DNA from: Granulicella sp. L46
GTDB lineage: Bacteria > Acidobacteriota > Terriglobia > Terriglobales > Acidobacteriaceae
Reading direction: 5' to 3'
NCBI RefSeq assembly: GCF_009765785.1
Contig: NZ_LMUT01000012.1
Span: 775,301-839,300, forward strand
Length of the DNA stretch: 64,000 bases
In this document: piece by piece, positions 19,665-27,438 of the stretch
Layout: the number at the start of each line of letters is the position of its first letter
How positions within the stretch are numbered: the first letter of the stretch is position 1
Translations under genes and position numbers: made by a program
The notes under the pieces: generated by a model
Database searches by the model: none
Seen by the model: the letters and a program-made list of their open reading frames with translations, nothing else
What the model was told of the DNA's origin: nothing

Positions 19665-20501
19665 ATGGCATACATCAAGGTTGGCGAAGAAAATAGCGCA
19701 GACATCGAACTCTATTACGAAGATCTCGGGAGCGGCAAACCCGTCCTGCTCATCCATGGATGGCCACTCAGCAGCGCCTCGTGGGAGCGCCAGACTGCGG
19801 CTCTGCTCGCCTCCGGCCACCGCGTCATCGCCTACGACCGCCGTGGCTTTGGCCGCTCCACCAAACCCAGCATCGGCTACGACTACGACACCCTAGCCAC
19901 CGATACCTACAAGCTGATTGAAGCCCTCGATCTGCACGACATCACCCTCGTCGGCTTCAGCATGGGAGGCGGTGAAGTCGCGCGCTACCTGGGCAAGTAT
20001 GCCGAGCCCGGCCGCGTGAGCAAGGCCGTCTTCATGTCCTCCGTTGCGCCCGCTCTCCGTCACTCAGGCGACAACCCCGAAGGCGTCGATCCCAAGGTAT
20101 TCGAAGGCATCAAGCAAGCCATCGAGGCTGATCGCTACGCCTTCCTCGATACCTTCCTCAAAAATTTCTACAATAAGAAACTTGTCGGCGGCACCAACAT
20201 CTCCGACGAGGCAATCCATGCCAGCTTCAATGTCGGCACCACCTCCAGCTACCACGCCATGCTCAACTGCGTGGACGCCTGGCTCGAAGACTTCCGCGCT
20301 GACATCGCCCAGATCAAGATTCCCACCCTCGTCATCCACGGCGACGCTGATCAGATTCTCCCCATCGAGGCTACCGGCAAGCGCACCGCCGCGTTGATCC
20401 CCGGCGCTCAATTCCACGTCGTCGCAGGAGGTCCCCACGGCCTCAACTGGACGCACGCCACCGAAGTCAACAAGGTGCTGCTCGAGTTCATCGCGAAGTA
20501 G
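19665..20501 (+). CDS. alpha/beta hydrolase, non-heme chloroperoxidase-like
   Basis: Cytoplasmic alpha/beta-fold hydrolase, 278 residues. The oxyanion strand VLLIHGWPLS, the nucleophile elbow GFSMGGGE (Ser99), the acid in VIHGDADQILP (about Asp230) and the catalytic His in GGPHGLNW give a complete triad. FSMGGGE and the length place it near cofactor-free chloroperoxidases and aryl esterases; in such proteins haloperoxidase activity is a side reaction, so the natural substrate is probably an ester. The ATG follows AGGAGAAGAACT. It is bracketed by terminators and therefore likely monocistronic. Confidence 0.9.
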   Translation: MAYIKVGEENSADIELYYEDLGSGKPVLLIHGWPLSSASWERQTAALLASGHRVIAYDRRGFGRSTKPSIGYDYDTLATDTYKLIEALDLHDITLVGFSMGGGEVARYLGKYAEPGRVSKAVFMSSVAPALRHSGDNPEGVDPKVFEGIKQAIEADRYAFLDTFLKNFYNKKLVGGTNISDEAIHASFNVGTTSSYHAMLNCVDAWLEDFRADIAQIKIPTLVIHGDADQILPIEATGKRTAALIPGAQFHVVAGGPHGLNWTHATEVNKVLLEFIAK

Positions 20502-20516
20502 CATTGTGCGCAAGAC

Positions 20517-20547
20517 AAAGAGGCCCGGCTATCAGCCGGGCCTCTTT
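20517..20547. terminator. strong bidirectional terminator
   Basis: A perfect 14-bp stem AAAGAGGCCCGGCT/AGCCGGGCCTCTTT with a 3-nt loop sits between converging genes (hydrolase and Yip1-like). Each strand ends in TTT. Confidence 0.9.
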
Positions 20548-20561
20548 GCCTGCAACCAGTC

Positions 20562-21311
20562 TTACCCGCGCGCCGCCGTAATGCCCGTAAGCACCAGCAG
20601 CCCGACCAGCCACCAACCTACAGCCACAATCGCCGCCTGTCCCTTGCTCTTCTTCGAAATAATTGCCAGCCCGATCACCGACAACGCGAGCGTCCATAGG
20701 CCGAAGATGTCAAAGAAGCTTCCCGCCGTCTGCACCCAGTGCGGCGAGCTCGTCATGTAATATCCGATGTTCGTGCCCACCGGATTATTCAGATCGAAGT
20801 TCTCCGTATTCACACCCGCGTAGATGAACACGATATTCAGCAAGCCAATAAAGATCTTTGGCAGCCCTGCGTACATACACACCGCAAAGTTCTGACCAAA
20901 GGTAGTCTTTGCTCCCATGCCGAAGTTCAAGCTCGCCCAGTTCAGCAGAGCAACAATTGCCACGAAGATCAAAATGATAAGGGCCGCACCATAGGATCCG
21001 TACTTCTGCCCAACCGCGATTCGATGAATCGCCACTGCCCGCTGGTCGGCTGGCAGCGACGCCATTTGTTCCTCGCTCGTTGCACTCTGCGTGACCGACT
21101 GTTCCGCCACCCGGTCGAATCCAATCTTCTGATCGATCGCATACGTCGACCCCATCGTCACGATCACCAGCAGCACAAACGGCAGCCACCAACTCGTGCT
21201 GCGCAGGATATCTGTGAACGTTTTGCTCGGCGCCACGAACGTGTCTACAACGCGCTCCACCTGCGAAAGCCCACCGCCTTCAGCTGTTCCAGCTACCACC
21301 ATGTCGGCCAT
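20562..21311 (-). CDS. Yip1-domain membrane protein
   Basis: Integral membrane protein of 249 residues. The N-terminal cytoplasmic segment (VERVVDTFVAPSKTFTDILRSTSWWLPF) is the conserved entry to the bacterial YIP1 domain, in which FVAP-type sequences precede the first helix; about five membrane helices follow. The ATG at 21311 is preceded by AAGGAG at 7 nt. Bacterial YIP1 proteins have no established biochemical role. It lies just downstream of cca on the same strand direction but 94 bp away. Confidence 0.8.
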   Translation of the reverse strand: MADMVVAGTAEGGGLSQVERVVDTFVAPSKTFTDILRSTSWWLPFVLLVIVTMGSTYAIDQKIGFDRVAEQSVTQSATSEEQMASLPADQRAVAIHRIAVGQKYGSYGAALIILIFVAIVALLNWASLNFGMGAKTTFGQNFAVCMYAGLPKIFIGLLNIVFIYAGVNTENFDLNNPVGTNIGYYMTSSPHWVQTAGSFFDIFGLWTLALSVIGLAIISKKSKGQAAIVAVGWWLVGLLVLTGITAARG

Positions 21312-21404
21312 ATCAAAGCTCCTTAGAGTTGAACTGCATCGGATTGACGGAAGTTTACCTTGTGCCGCGCGCCGCGGAAATAAATTTCTCCTGATCCGAA
21401 CCTC

Positions 21405-22793
21405 CTACACCGGAAACATCTCGTTTACCAGCCGCAGCGCCTGCTTCTTCGTCTTCACCGACCCTTCCAGCTGCGCGTCCTCCGCGGCCTCCAGCATCGC
21501 CTTGAATCCTGGCCCAGGCTTGTACCCAGCCGCAATTAAGTCATTGCCCGTCAACAGCAGCGCGGGTCGAATCTGCTCCTCGCCCATCTCCTCCAGATGC
21601 TTCTTCGCGTAATCGTACATGTCGAGCTTGCCATGAGAGCTCAGGCAGTCCGCGCGGTGCAGCGCCAGGTGTTCGTCAAACTTCGGCAGCCGGAGAAACC
21701 TCTTCAGCGTCGACTGCTTCATCTGCATCACATCGCCAAACTGCATGTGATGTTTGATCAGCGCCAGGATCTGTTCGCACTCCTCGTTGCTGAAGCGCAG
21801 CCGCGTCAGGATGGTTCGAGCTACCGCAACGCCTACATCCACATGTCCGTTGAACCGGATCCGATCCCCCGCCCTCGCCGGATCCGGTGGTGTAAACGTA
21901 GCCGGCTTGCCGACGTCGTGCAGCAACATTCCCCACGCGAGCGTCGGGCTCGCCCCCGCCGGAAGCTCGTCGAGCAACATGAGTGTATGCACCCACACAT
22001 CGCCCTCGGGGTGATACTCCGGCGGCTGCTCGACGCCCTGCATACGCTTCACCTCGGGCAGCACCTCCACCAGCAATCGCGTCTCGTCCAATAGCTCGAG
22101 CCCTCGCCGCGCGCCGCCCTCGGTAAGAATTCTCGTCAGCTCATCGCGCACGCGTTCGGCGGAAACGACGTGGATCGACGGAGCCTCCTGCCAGATCGCA
22201 TCCATCGTCCGCCGCTCGATCGAGAAGCCGCGTGACGCATACCTTGCAACAAATCTCACAGCCCGCAGCATGCGCAGCTTGTCCTCGGCAAACCGCAGCT
22301 TGGGTTCACCGATCGCGCGCACCAGGCGGGCGTGCAGGTCGCCGCGTCCGCCCACGTAATCCAGGACGCAGTCCTCCAGCCGGTCGCCAGCCTCATAGGC
22401 GATCGCGTCCAGCAGCAGCCCGTTGATGGTGAAGTCGCGCCGCAGCACATCCTCGCGCGGATCCATCGAGAACTGCACGGCGTCCGGCCGGCGGCCATCC
22501 GTATAGGCACCGTCATGCCGAAACGTCGCGACCTCGGTCGTCACTCGCTCATGCGCCAGGTGGTCGATCACCAGCACCACCCCAAAGTGCGCGCCCACCG
22601 ACTCGGTCCGAGGAAACGCAGCCAGCACGCTCTCCGGTGTCGCCGACGTTGCCACATCAAAGTCCTTCGGCACCACGTCCAGCAGCAGATCGCGTACGCA
22701 GCCGCCGGCAAAATACGCCATATGTCCCAGCGCACGCAGCCGCCGCACAATCCGAAACGCCGCAATGTAGTGCTCGCTCTCCAATCTCGACAT
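21405..22793 (-). CDS. cca: CCA-adding enzyme / tRNA nucleotidyltransferase with HD domain
   Basis: Class II nucleotidyltransferase that builds or repairs the tRNA 3' CCA, or a close poly(A)-polymerase relative. The head domain has GGCVRDLLLDVVPKDFDVAT with the paired catalytic Asp (DFD), then RRDFTINGLLLD and the neck KLRMLRAVRFVARY. An HD phosphohydrolase domain follows (HTLMLLDEL, LLHDVGKP). The ATG at 22793 gives 462 residues; 38 extra codons upstream overlap the divergent tsaD gene and look non-coding. The tRNA-Val gene in this window already encodes its CCA, so this enzyme may act mainly in repair or on other tRNAs. Confidence 0.9.
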   Translation of the reverse strand: MSRLESEHYIAAFRIVRRLRALGHMAYFAGGCVRDLLLDVVPKDFDVATSATPESVLAAFPRTESVGAHFGVVLVIDHLAHERVTTEVATFRHDGAYTDGRRPDAVQFSMDPREDVLRRDFTINGLLLDAIAYEAGDRLEDCVLDYVGGRGDLHARLVRAIGEPKLRFAEDKLRMLRAVRFVARYASRGFSIERRTMDAIWQEAPSIHVVSAERVRDELTRILTEGGARRGLELLDETRLLVEVLPEVKRMQGVEQPPEYHPEGDVWVHTLMLLDELPAGASPTLAWGMLLHDVGKPATFTPPDPARAGDRIRFNGHVDVGVAVARTILTRLRFSNEECEQILALIKHHMQFGDVMQMKQSTLKRFLRLPKFDEHLALHRADCLSSHGKLDMYDYAKKHLEEMGEEQIRPALLLTGNDLIAAGYKPGPGFKAMLEAAEDAQLEGSVKTKKQALRLVNEMFPV

Positions 22794-22832
22794 GCCCGGT
22801 GCTTCCGCCCCCTCCCTAGTACGATAGACCTC

Positions 22833-24008
22833 GTGCCCGGCACACTCATCCTCGGTATCGAAAGCTCCTGCGACGAGACCTCCGCCGCCGTCGTCCGCGA
22901 CGGCCACGAAGTCTTATCCAACGTGGTCGCCTCGCAGCTGATCCACAGCAACTACGGCGGCGTTGTCCCCGAGCTCGCCTCACGCGAGCACCTCCGCGCG
23001 ATCGTCCCCATCGTCCGCGAAGCCATGCTGCGGGCAGGTGTTGTCTATTCCGATCTCGCCGCCGTAGCCGTCACCGAAGGCCCAGGCCTCGCCGGCGCTC
23101 TGCTCGTTGGCATCAGCTTCGCCAAGGCGCTCGCGTTCGGCGCCGATCTCCCACTGATCGCCGTCAACCACCTCGAAGGCCACATCCACGCCGTTCTTAT
23201 GAACAATGAGTTCGACAAGGCATCGCCGCTCCTAGCGCTCGTCGTCAGCGGCGGCCACACGCACCTCTATCTCGCCACCCGCACGCACGAGCAAACATGG
23301 CAATACCGCAACGTCGGCAAAACGCTCGACGACGCGGCCGGCGAAGCCTACGACAAGGTAGCCAAGCTGCTCGGCCTACCCTACCCCGGCGGCCCCTGGA
23401 TGGACGCCCTCGCCGCGCACGGAACGGCCGACACCACGCTCTTTCCTTTCGCGCAGATTAAGCAAAAGGTCACCGGCAACACCGCGCCCAAGCTTGCCCG
23501 CGAATCGGCTGAGGCCCTCGACGACATGCGCTTCGACATGTCATTCTCCGGCATCAAGACAGCGACCCGCCGCTACGTCGAACTGCACAAAATGCAGCCC
23601 GCCATCGCCGCCCGCGAGCGGGCTTTCCGCGACCTCGGTCTGCACAAGGCAAAGCCGGACGCGACCAACCTCGCCCGCGCGCTCCCGCAGCTTGACGCCG
23701 AAACCCTCAACCTCATCGCCAGTTTCCAGAACGCAGTCGTCAAGAATCTTGCCCGCTCGACCTTCAACGCCGCACAACATTACGGAGCGCGCGGCATCCT
23801 CGTCAGCGGCGGCGTCGCGGCCAACAGCCAATTGCGCCAGGTCTTCGCGAACATGGCCGCCACGGCGGGTCTGCCCATCGCCTTTCCCAGCATTGCGCTC
23901 TCCACCGACAACGCCGCCATGATCGCCGCAGCCGCGTGGCCTAAGTTTCTCGCCCGCCACTTCGCTCCCGACACGCTCGAGCCTACCCCACAATTACGCC
24001 TCGGCTGA
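22833..24008 (+). CDS. tsaD: tRNA N6-threonylcarbamoyladenosine transferase TsaD
   Basis: Transfers threonylcarbamoyl to A37 of ANN-decoding tRNAs together with TsaB/TsaE. Starting from the GTG at 22833, the first strand LILGIESSCDETSAAVV, the metal-binding His113 and His117 in NHLEGHIHA, VSGGHT and GEAYDKVAKLLGLPYPGGP are canonical. The family length (391 residues) is normal. No ATG lies near; open codons further upstream are antisense to cca and are not family sequence. Divergent from cca with only 39 bp between start codons, so both promoters must overlap or be very short. Confidence 0.95.
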   Translation: MPGTLILGIESSCDETSAAVVRDGHEVLSNVVASQLIHSNYGGVVPELASREHLRAIVPIVREAMLRAGVVYSDLAAVAVTEGPGLAGALLVGISFAKALAFGADLPLIAVNHLEGHIHAVLMNNEFDKASPLLALVVSGGHTHLYLATRTHEQTWQYRNVGKTLDDAAGEAYDKVAKLLGLPYPGGPWMDALAAHGTADTTLFPFAQIKQKVTGNTAPKLARESAEALDDMRFDMSFSGIKTATRRYVELHKMQPAIAARERAFRDLGLHKAKPDATNLARALPQLDAETLNLIASFQNAVVKNLARSTFNAAQHYGARGILVSGGVAANSQLRQVFANMAATAGLPIAFPSIALSTDNAAMIAAAAWPKFLARHFAPDTLEPTPQLRLG

Positions 24009-24089
24009 GAGGTTGGCCCCTTGGGCATGCTCTACGCGGTTTGGTACTCTCAAGTGGATTCAAACCCTGTCACTGAAGGACGATAGCTT

Positions 24090-24851
24090 ATGGATGTGCA
24101 TCCCCCCCAGCACCCCCTGCTCAGATGGAGGGACTTCTGGGTCCACCTCGGCACCATCACGGCGGGGCTGCTGATCGCTCTCGGCCTTGAGCACACCGTG
24201 GGGGTAATGCACCGCCTGCATCAGCGCCACGTTCTTCAGCACGATCTCCACGCCGAAGCCGAACGCAACGAGCAGATCCTAGCCCACGATATAGACGTGC
24301 TTCAGCGTGAGAGCAACTATTTCGTCGCCCTGCGCAGCAATATCGACGCGCTGCACCGCGGGGCCGACCCTGCATCCCTCCCCCAACTGCCAGCGCGTGC
24401 CGGCGGAGATCCCTTTCTGCCCAGCGCCGGCGCCTGGGCCTCCGCCCGTGACAGCTCCCAGCTCGATCTCCTGCCGCGCGAACAAGCCTCCATCTACGAA
24501 GAGCTCTACGCCCAGCGCGACTTCCTGCAACAAGCCGTCTTCGACTGGTTTCACTCCAGCGATGAGGTCGAGAGCTTCCTCTCTAACACCGAGGCGGCCG
24601 ACGGGACCACCCACCTCGATCCCGCGCAGCTGACCCCGGCTCAGCGGGACCAATATTCGGAGCTACTGAGCCAGCAGATTACTCGAATCGGCAGCATCCT
24701 CGGCGATCTCCACTTCTACGAGTCGGAGAACTCCGCCGTCATTCGCGGCGTCTCCGACATCGACGAACTGCATCAGCAGGTACTTTCGCGGACGATTTCC
24801 ACGCCTCCATCTACAATCAAGAGTGACGACTCTCCACGAAAGAATCCGTAA
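24090..24851 (+). CDS. hypothetical single-pass membrane protein
   Basis: Protein of 253 residues. The N-terminus LRWRDFWVHLGTITAGLLIALGLEHTV places a conserved WRDFWVHLGTIT segment ahead of one membrane helix; the rest is a helical, probably coiled-coil domain (HLHAEAERNEQILAHDIDVLQ). This arrangement is familiar from uncharacterised Acidobacteria proteins that begin with a proline-rich stretch and HSWRDFF(I/V)H; no function is known. Its stop codon lies 2 bp before the cysS start, so the two are translationally linked. Confidence 0.75.
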   Translation: MDVHPPQHPLLRWRDFWVHLGTITAGLLIALGLEHTVGVMHRLHQRHVLQHDLHAEAERNEQILAHDIDVLQRESNYFVALRSNIDALHRGADPASLPQLPARAGGDPFLPSAGAWASARDSSQLDLLPREQASIYEELYAQRDFLQQAVFDWFHSSDEVESFLSNTEAADGTTHLDPAQLTPAQRDQYSELLSQQITRIGSILGDLHFYESENSAVIRGVSDIDELHQQVLSRTISTPPSTIKSDDSPRKNP

Positions 24852-24853
24852 CC

Positions 24854-26347
24854 TTGCCCCTCGAACTCTTCAATACCCTCTCCGGAAAAAACGAGCCTCT
24901 CTTCGCCTCCGACGGCCACGCCCTGCGCTTCTATTGCTGCGGCCCAACCGTCTATGACTACGGCCACATAGGGAACTTCCGCACCTTCCTGCATGTCGAC
25001 GTATTGCGCCGCGCGGCCCGCCTCAACGGACTCGCTCTGCACCACGTCATGAACATCACCGATGTCGACGACAAGATCATCCGCAACGCCTCCGCTGCCG
25101 GGAAGCCCATCGGTGAATACAGCGCCCGCTTCGAGCGCGCCTTTTTCGAGGACATGGACGCCCTCAATATCGAACAACCCGAAGACATCGCCCGCGCCAC
25201 CGAGAACATCCCCGGCATGGTCTCGCTCATCGAGCGCCTTGCGTCTGAAGATATTGCGTACAAGGCCGAGGACGGCAGTTGGTACTTCCGCATCGCCCGC
25301 TTCCCCGGCTACGGCAAGCTCTCCGGCAAGGACCTCGAAGGCATCGAGGACGGCGCGCGCGTGGATCTCGACGAGTACGAAAAAGACTCGGCCCGCGATT
25401 TCGCTCTCTGGAAAGCCACCAAGCCCGGCGAGACTTCCTGGGAAACGCCCCTCGGCCCCGGCCGCCCCGGCTGGCACATCGAGTGCTCCGCCATGGCGAT
25501 GAAATATCTCGGCAACTCCTTCGACCTCCACGCCGGCGGCGAAGACCTCATGTTCCCGCACCACGAAAATGAGATTGCTCAATCTGAGGCCGCCACCCAC
25601 GAACCCTTCGCACGCCACTGGTTCCACGTTCGCTTCCTGCTCGTTGAAGGCAAGAAGATGTCCAAGTCCGAGGGCAACTTCTTCACCCTCCGCGACCTTC
25701 TGCTCAAGGGCTACCGCGCCTCGGCCATCCGCTTCCTGCTGCTCAGCGTGCCCTATCGCCACCAACTAAACTTCACCTTCGACGGCCTCATCGAATCCAC
25801 CAATGCCGTCGATCGTCTGCGAACCTTTAACGACCGTATCCGCAAGAGCACTTGGCCGGACACGCCGCCCACCGACGACTCGTTGACCAGCCTAATCCGC
25901 AAAGGCGATCTCGACTTCACCGCCGCGCTCAACAACGATCTCAACACCGCCGAGGCCCGCGCCGCCATCTTCGACGTTCTTCGCGCCGTCAACACTGCCG
26001 CCGATCAGTCCCGCCTCACCCGCTTCGACGCCGAAGAGACTCTCGCCCTACTCAACAAGTTCGACTCCATCTTCGCCGTCCTCGAAGACCGCGATGCGGA
26101 GCTCACTCGCGCCGCCCTCACCTGGGCCGAAGCTGAAGGCCGCATGGCCGACGTCTCCCCCGAGGTGCTCGAAACCTTCGGCACCGGAAGCCTCACCGAC
26201 GCCGGCATCGACGCCCTTGTCGCCGAGCGCACCCAGGCCAAGCAGCAGCGCAACTTCGCACGCGCCGACGCAATCCGCAACGAGCTGTTGGAAAAGGGTA
26301 TCCTTCTCGAAGACTCCAAAGAAGGCGTCCGCTGGAAGCGTAAGTAA
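24854..26347 (+). CDS. cysS: cysteinyl-tRNA synthetase
   Basis: Class I synthetase charging tRNA-Cys. The zinc/cysteine site begins at Cys29 (FYCCGPTVYDYGHIGN, which includes the HIGH-type HIGN), HIECSAM and HAGGEDLMFPHHENE complete the zinc ligands, and KKMSKSEGNF is the KMSKS loop. Length is 497 residues. Translation most likely starts at a TTG (24854) directly after the stop of the previous gene; the encoded MPLELFNTLSGKNEP matches the family N-terminus. The C-terminal DALR domain and tail are complete. Confidence 0.95.
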   Translation: MPLELFNTLSGKNEPLFASDGHALRFYCCGPTVYDYGHIGNFRTFLHVDVLRRAARLNGLALHHVMNITDVDDKIIRNASAAGKPIGEYSARFERAFFEDMDALNIEQPEDIARATENIPGMVSLIERLASEDIAYKAEDGSWYFRIARFPGYGKLSGKDLEGIEDGARVDLDEYEKDSARDFALWKATKPGETSWETPLGPGRPGWHIECSAMAMKYLGNSFDLHAGGEDLMFPHHENEIAQSEAATHEPFARHWFHVRFLLVEGKKMSKSEGNFFTLRDLLLKGYRASAIRFLLLSVPYRHQLNFTFDGLIESTNAVDRLRTFNDRIRKSTWPDTPPTDDSLTSLIRKGDLDFTAALNNDLNTAEARAAIFDVLRAVNTAADQSRLTRFDAEETLALLNKFDSIFAVLEDRDAELTRAALTWAEAEGRMADVSPEVLETFGTGSLTDAGIDALVAERTQAKQQRNFARADAIRNELLEKGILLEDSKEGVRWKRK

Positions 26348-26393
26348 GCGCACACAGCAGAGCCTCTGAGCCCGGGCGGCTCAACGGCATCCG

Positions 26394-27350
26394 CTACTCG
26401 ACCGCGTCGCCTGCCATGCCCACGATCTCACGCTTACCGCGATCCACGCGGCTATACACCACCATCGCTACCGCGCAGACAATCACGGCCATCCCCGCAA
26501 TCTCCGTCTTCACCAGCCGCTCATGCAGCAGCAGCACCCCTAGCAGTACCGCAATCACCGGGTTCACAAACGCATACGTCGACACCTTCGTCACCGAGAC
26601 ATTCTGCAGTAGGTACGTAAATGCGACCAGCCCAAAGATCGATCCAAAGATTGCGAGATACAGAATCGCCCCAGACCCCGGCCACGTCCACACCGCACGA
26701 TGCCATCCGCCGGTCACCGCCCCCAGCACCGCGTTAAAGACTCCAGCCACGCCAACCTGCCACCCAGTCGCAACAAACGTGTCTGCGGTAAAGTGGAATC
26801 GCCGCGAGAGGATGGAGCCAATCGCGAACGCCAGCGCCGCACCCAGCAGCACCCACACTCCCAGCAACGTCTGCGAGCCGCCATCCGCATGCGCCACGCG
26901 CGCGTGCAGCGACGGCCACATCAGCACTGCAATCCCCAGTGTGCCGAGCAGCGTCCCAGCCCACCCGCGTTTATTCAGAGCGTCCCCACCCGGCAGGACC
27001 ATCTCGATCAGCGCAATCATGATCGGCATCGTCGACACAATCAGCGACGCAAACCCCGACGGCACCAGCTTCTCTCCCCACGTCAGCAGCATGTTATTGC
27101 ACGACATGAACAGCAGCCCGACCACCACCAGCTTCCATCCCTCACCCTTCGGCACCCGCAAACTTTTGCCGCTCAACAAGCAGATCAGCAGAATCAGCGT
27201 CGCCGAGATCAGCGACCGTGTCGCCGAAACGACGGCCACCGGCAGATGCTCGCCCGCTATATGAATCGCTCCATAGGTCGATCCCCAAAACAGGTACACG
27301 CTTCCAAAGGCCAGCAGCACCAGCGTCGACTTCGATAGGCGTAGAGGCAT
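26394..27350 (-). CDS. EamA/DMT superfamily transporter
   Basis: Drug/metabolite transporter family inner-membrane protein, 318 residues with ten predicted helices in two EamA repeats. The first contains FGSVYLFWGSTYGAIHIAGEHLP, and the second ends with VNPVIAVLLGVLLLHERL, the usual EamA signature before helix 9. Family members export amino acids, sugars or metabolites; the substrate is not identifiable. The ATG is preceded by GAAGG. Convergent with cysS. Confidence 0.88.
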   Translation of the reverse strand: MPLRLSKSTLVLLAFGSVYLFWGSTYGAIHIAGEHLPVAVVSATRSLISATLILLICLLSGKSLRVPKGEGWKLVVVGLLFMSCNNMLLTWGEKLVPSGFASLIVSTMPIMIALIEMVLPGGDALNKRGWAGTLLGTLGIAVLMWPSLHARVAHADGGSQTLLGVWVLLGAALAFAIGSILSRRFHFTADTFVATGWQVGVAGVFNAVLGAVTGGWHRAVWTWPGSGAILYLAIFGSIFGLVAFTYLLQNVSVTKVSTYAFVNPVIAVLLGVLLLHERLVKTEIAGMAVIVCAVAMVVYSRVDRGKREIVGMAGDAVE

Positions 27351-27389
27351 GTACCTTCATGCTACGGGAGTCTCCCGCATAAACAACAA

Positions 27390-27413
27390 CGCCCGCCTCA
27401 TTTCAGGCGAGCG
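27390..27413 (-). terminator. likely terminator of the third Oar-like receptor gene
   Basis: CGCTCGCCT and AGGCGGGCG pair over 9 bp with one mismatch and a 6-nt loop; on the minus strand TTGTTGTTT follows. Confidence 0.55.
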
Positions 27414-27438
27414 CTGTCGTCTAGTCTTTCACCTTCGT

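Noticed and set aside
22332..22832. 500-bp N-terminal extension of tsaD
   Set aside because: These codons are antisense to cca; TsaD family sequence begins at the GTG at 22833.
24773..25765. 330-codon minus-strand frame
   Set aside because: Antisense to cysS, which has all synthetase motifs.
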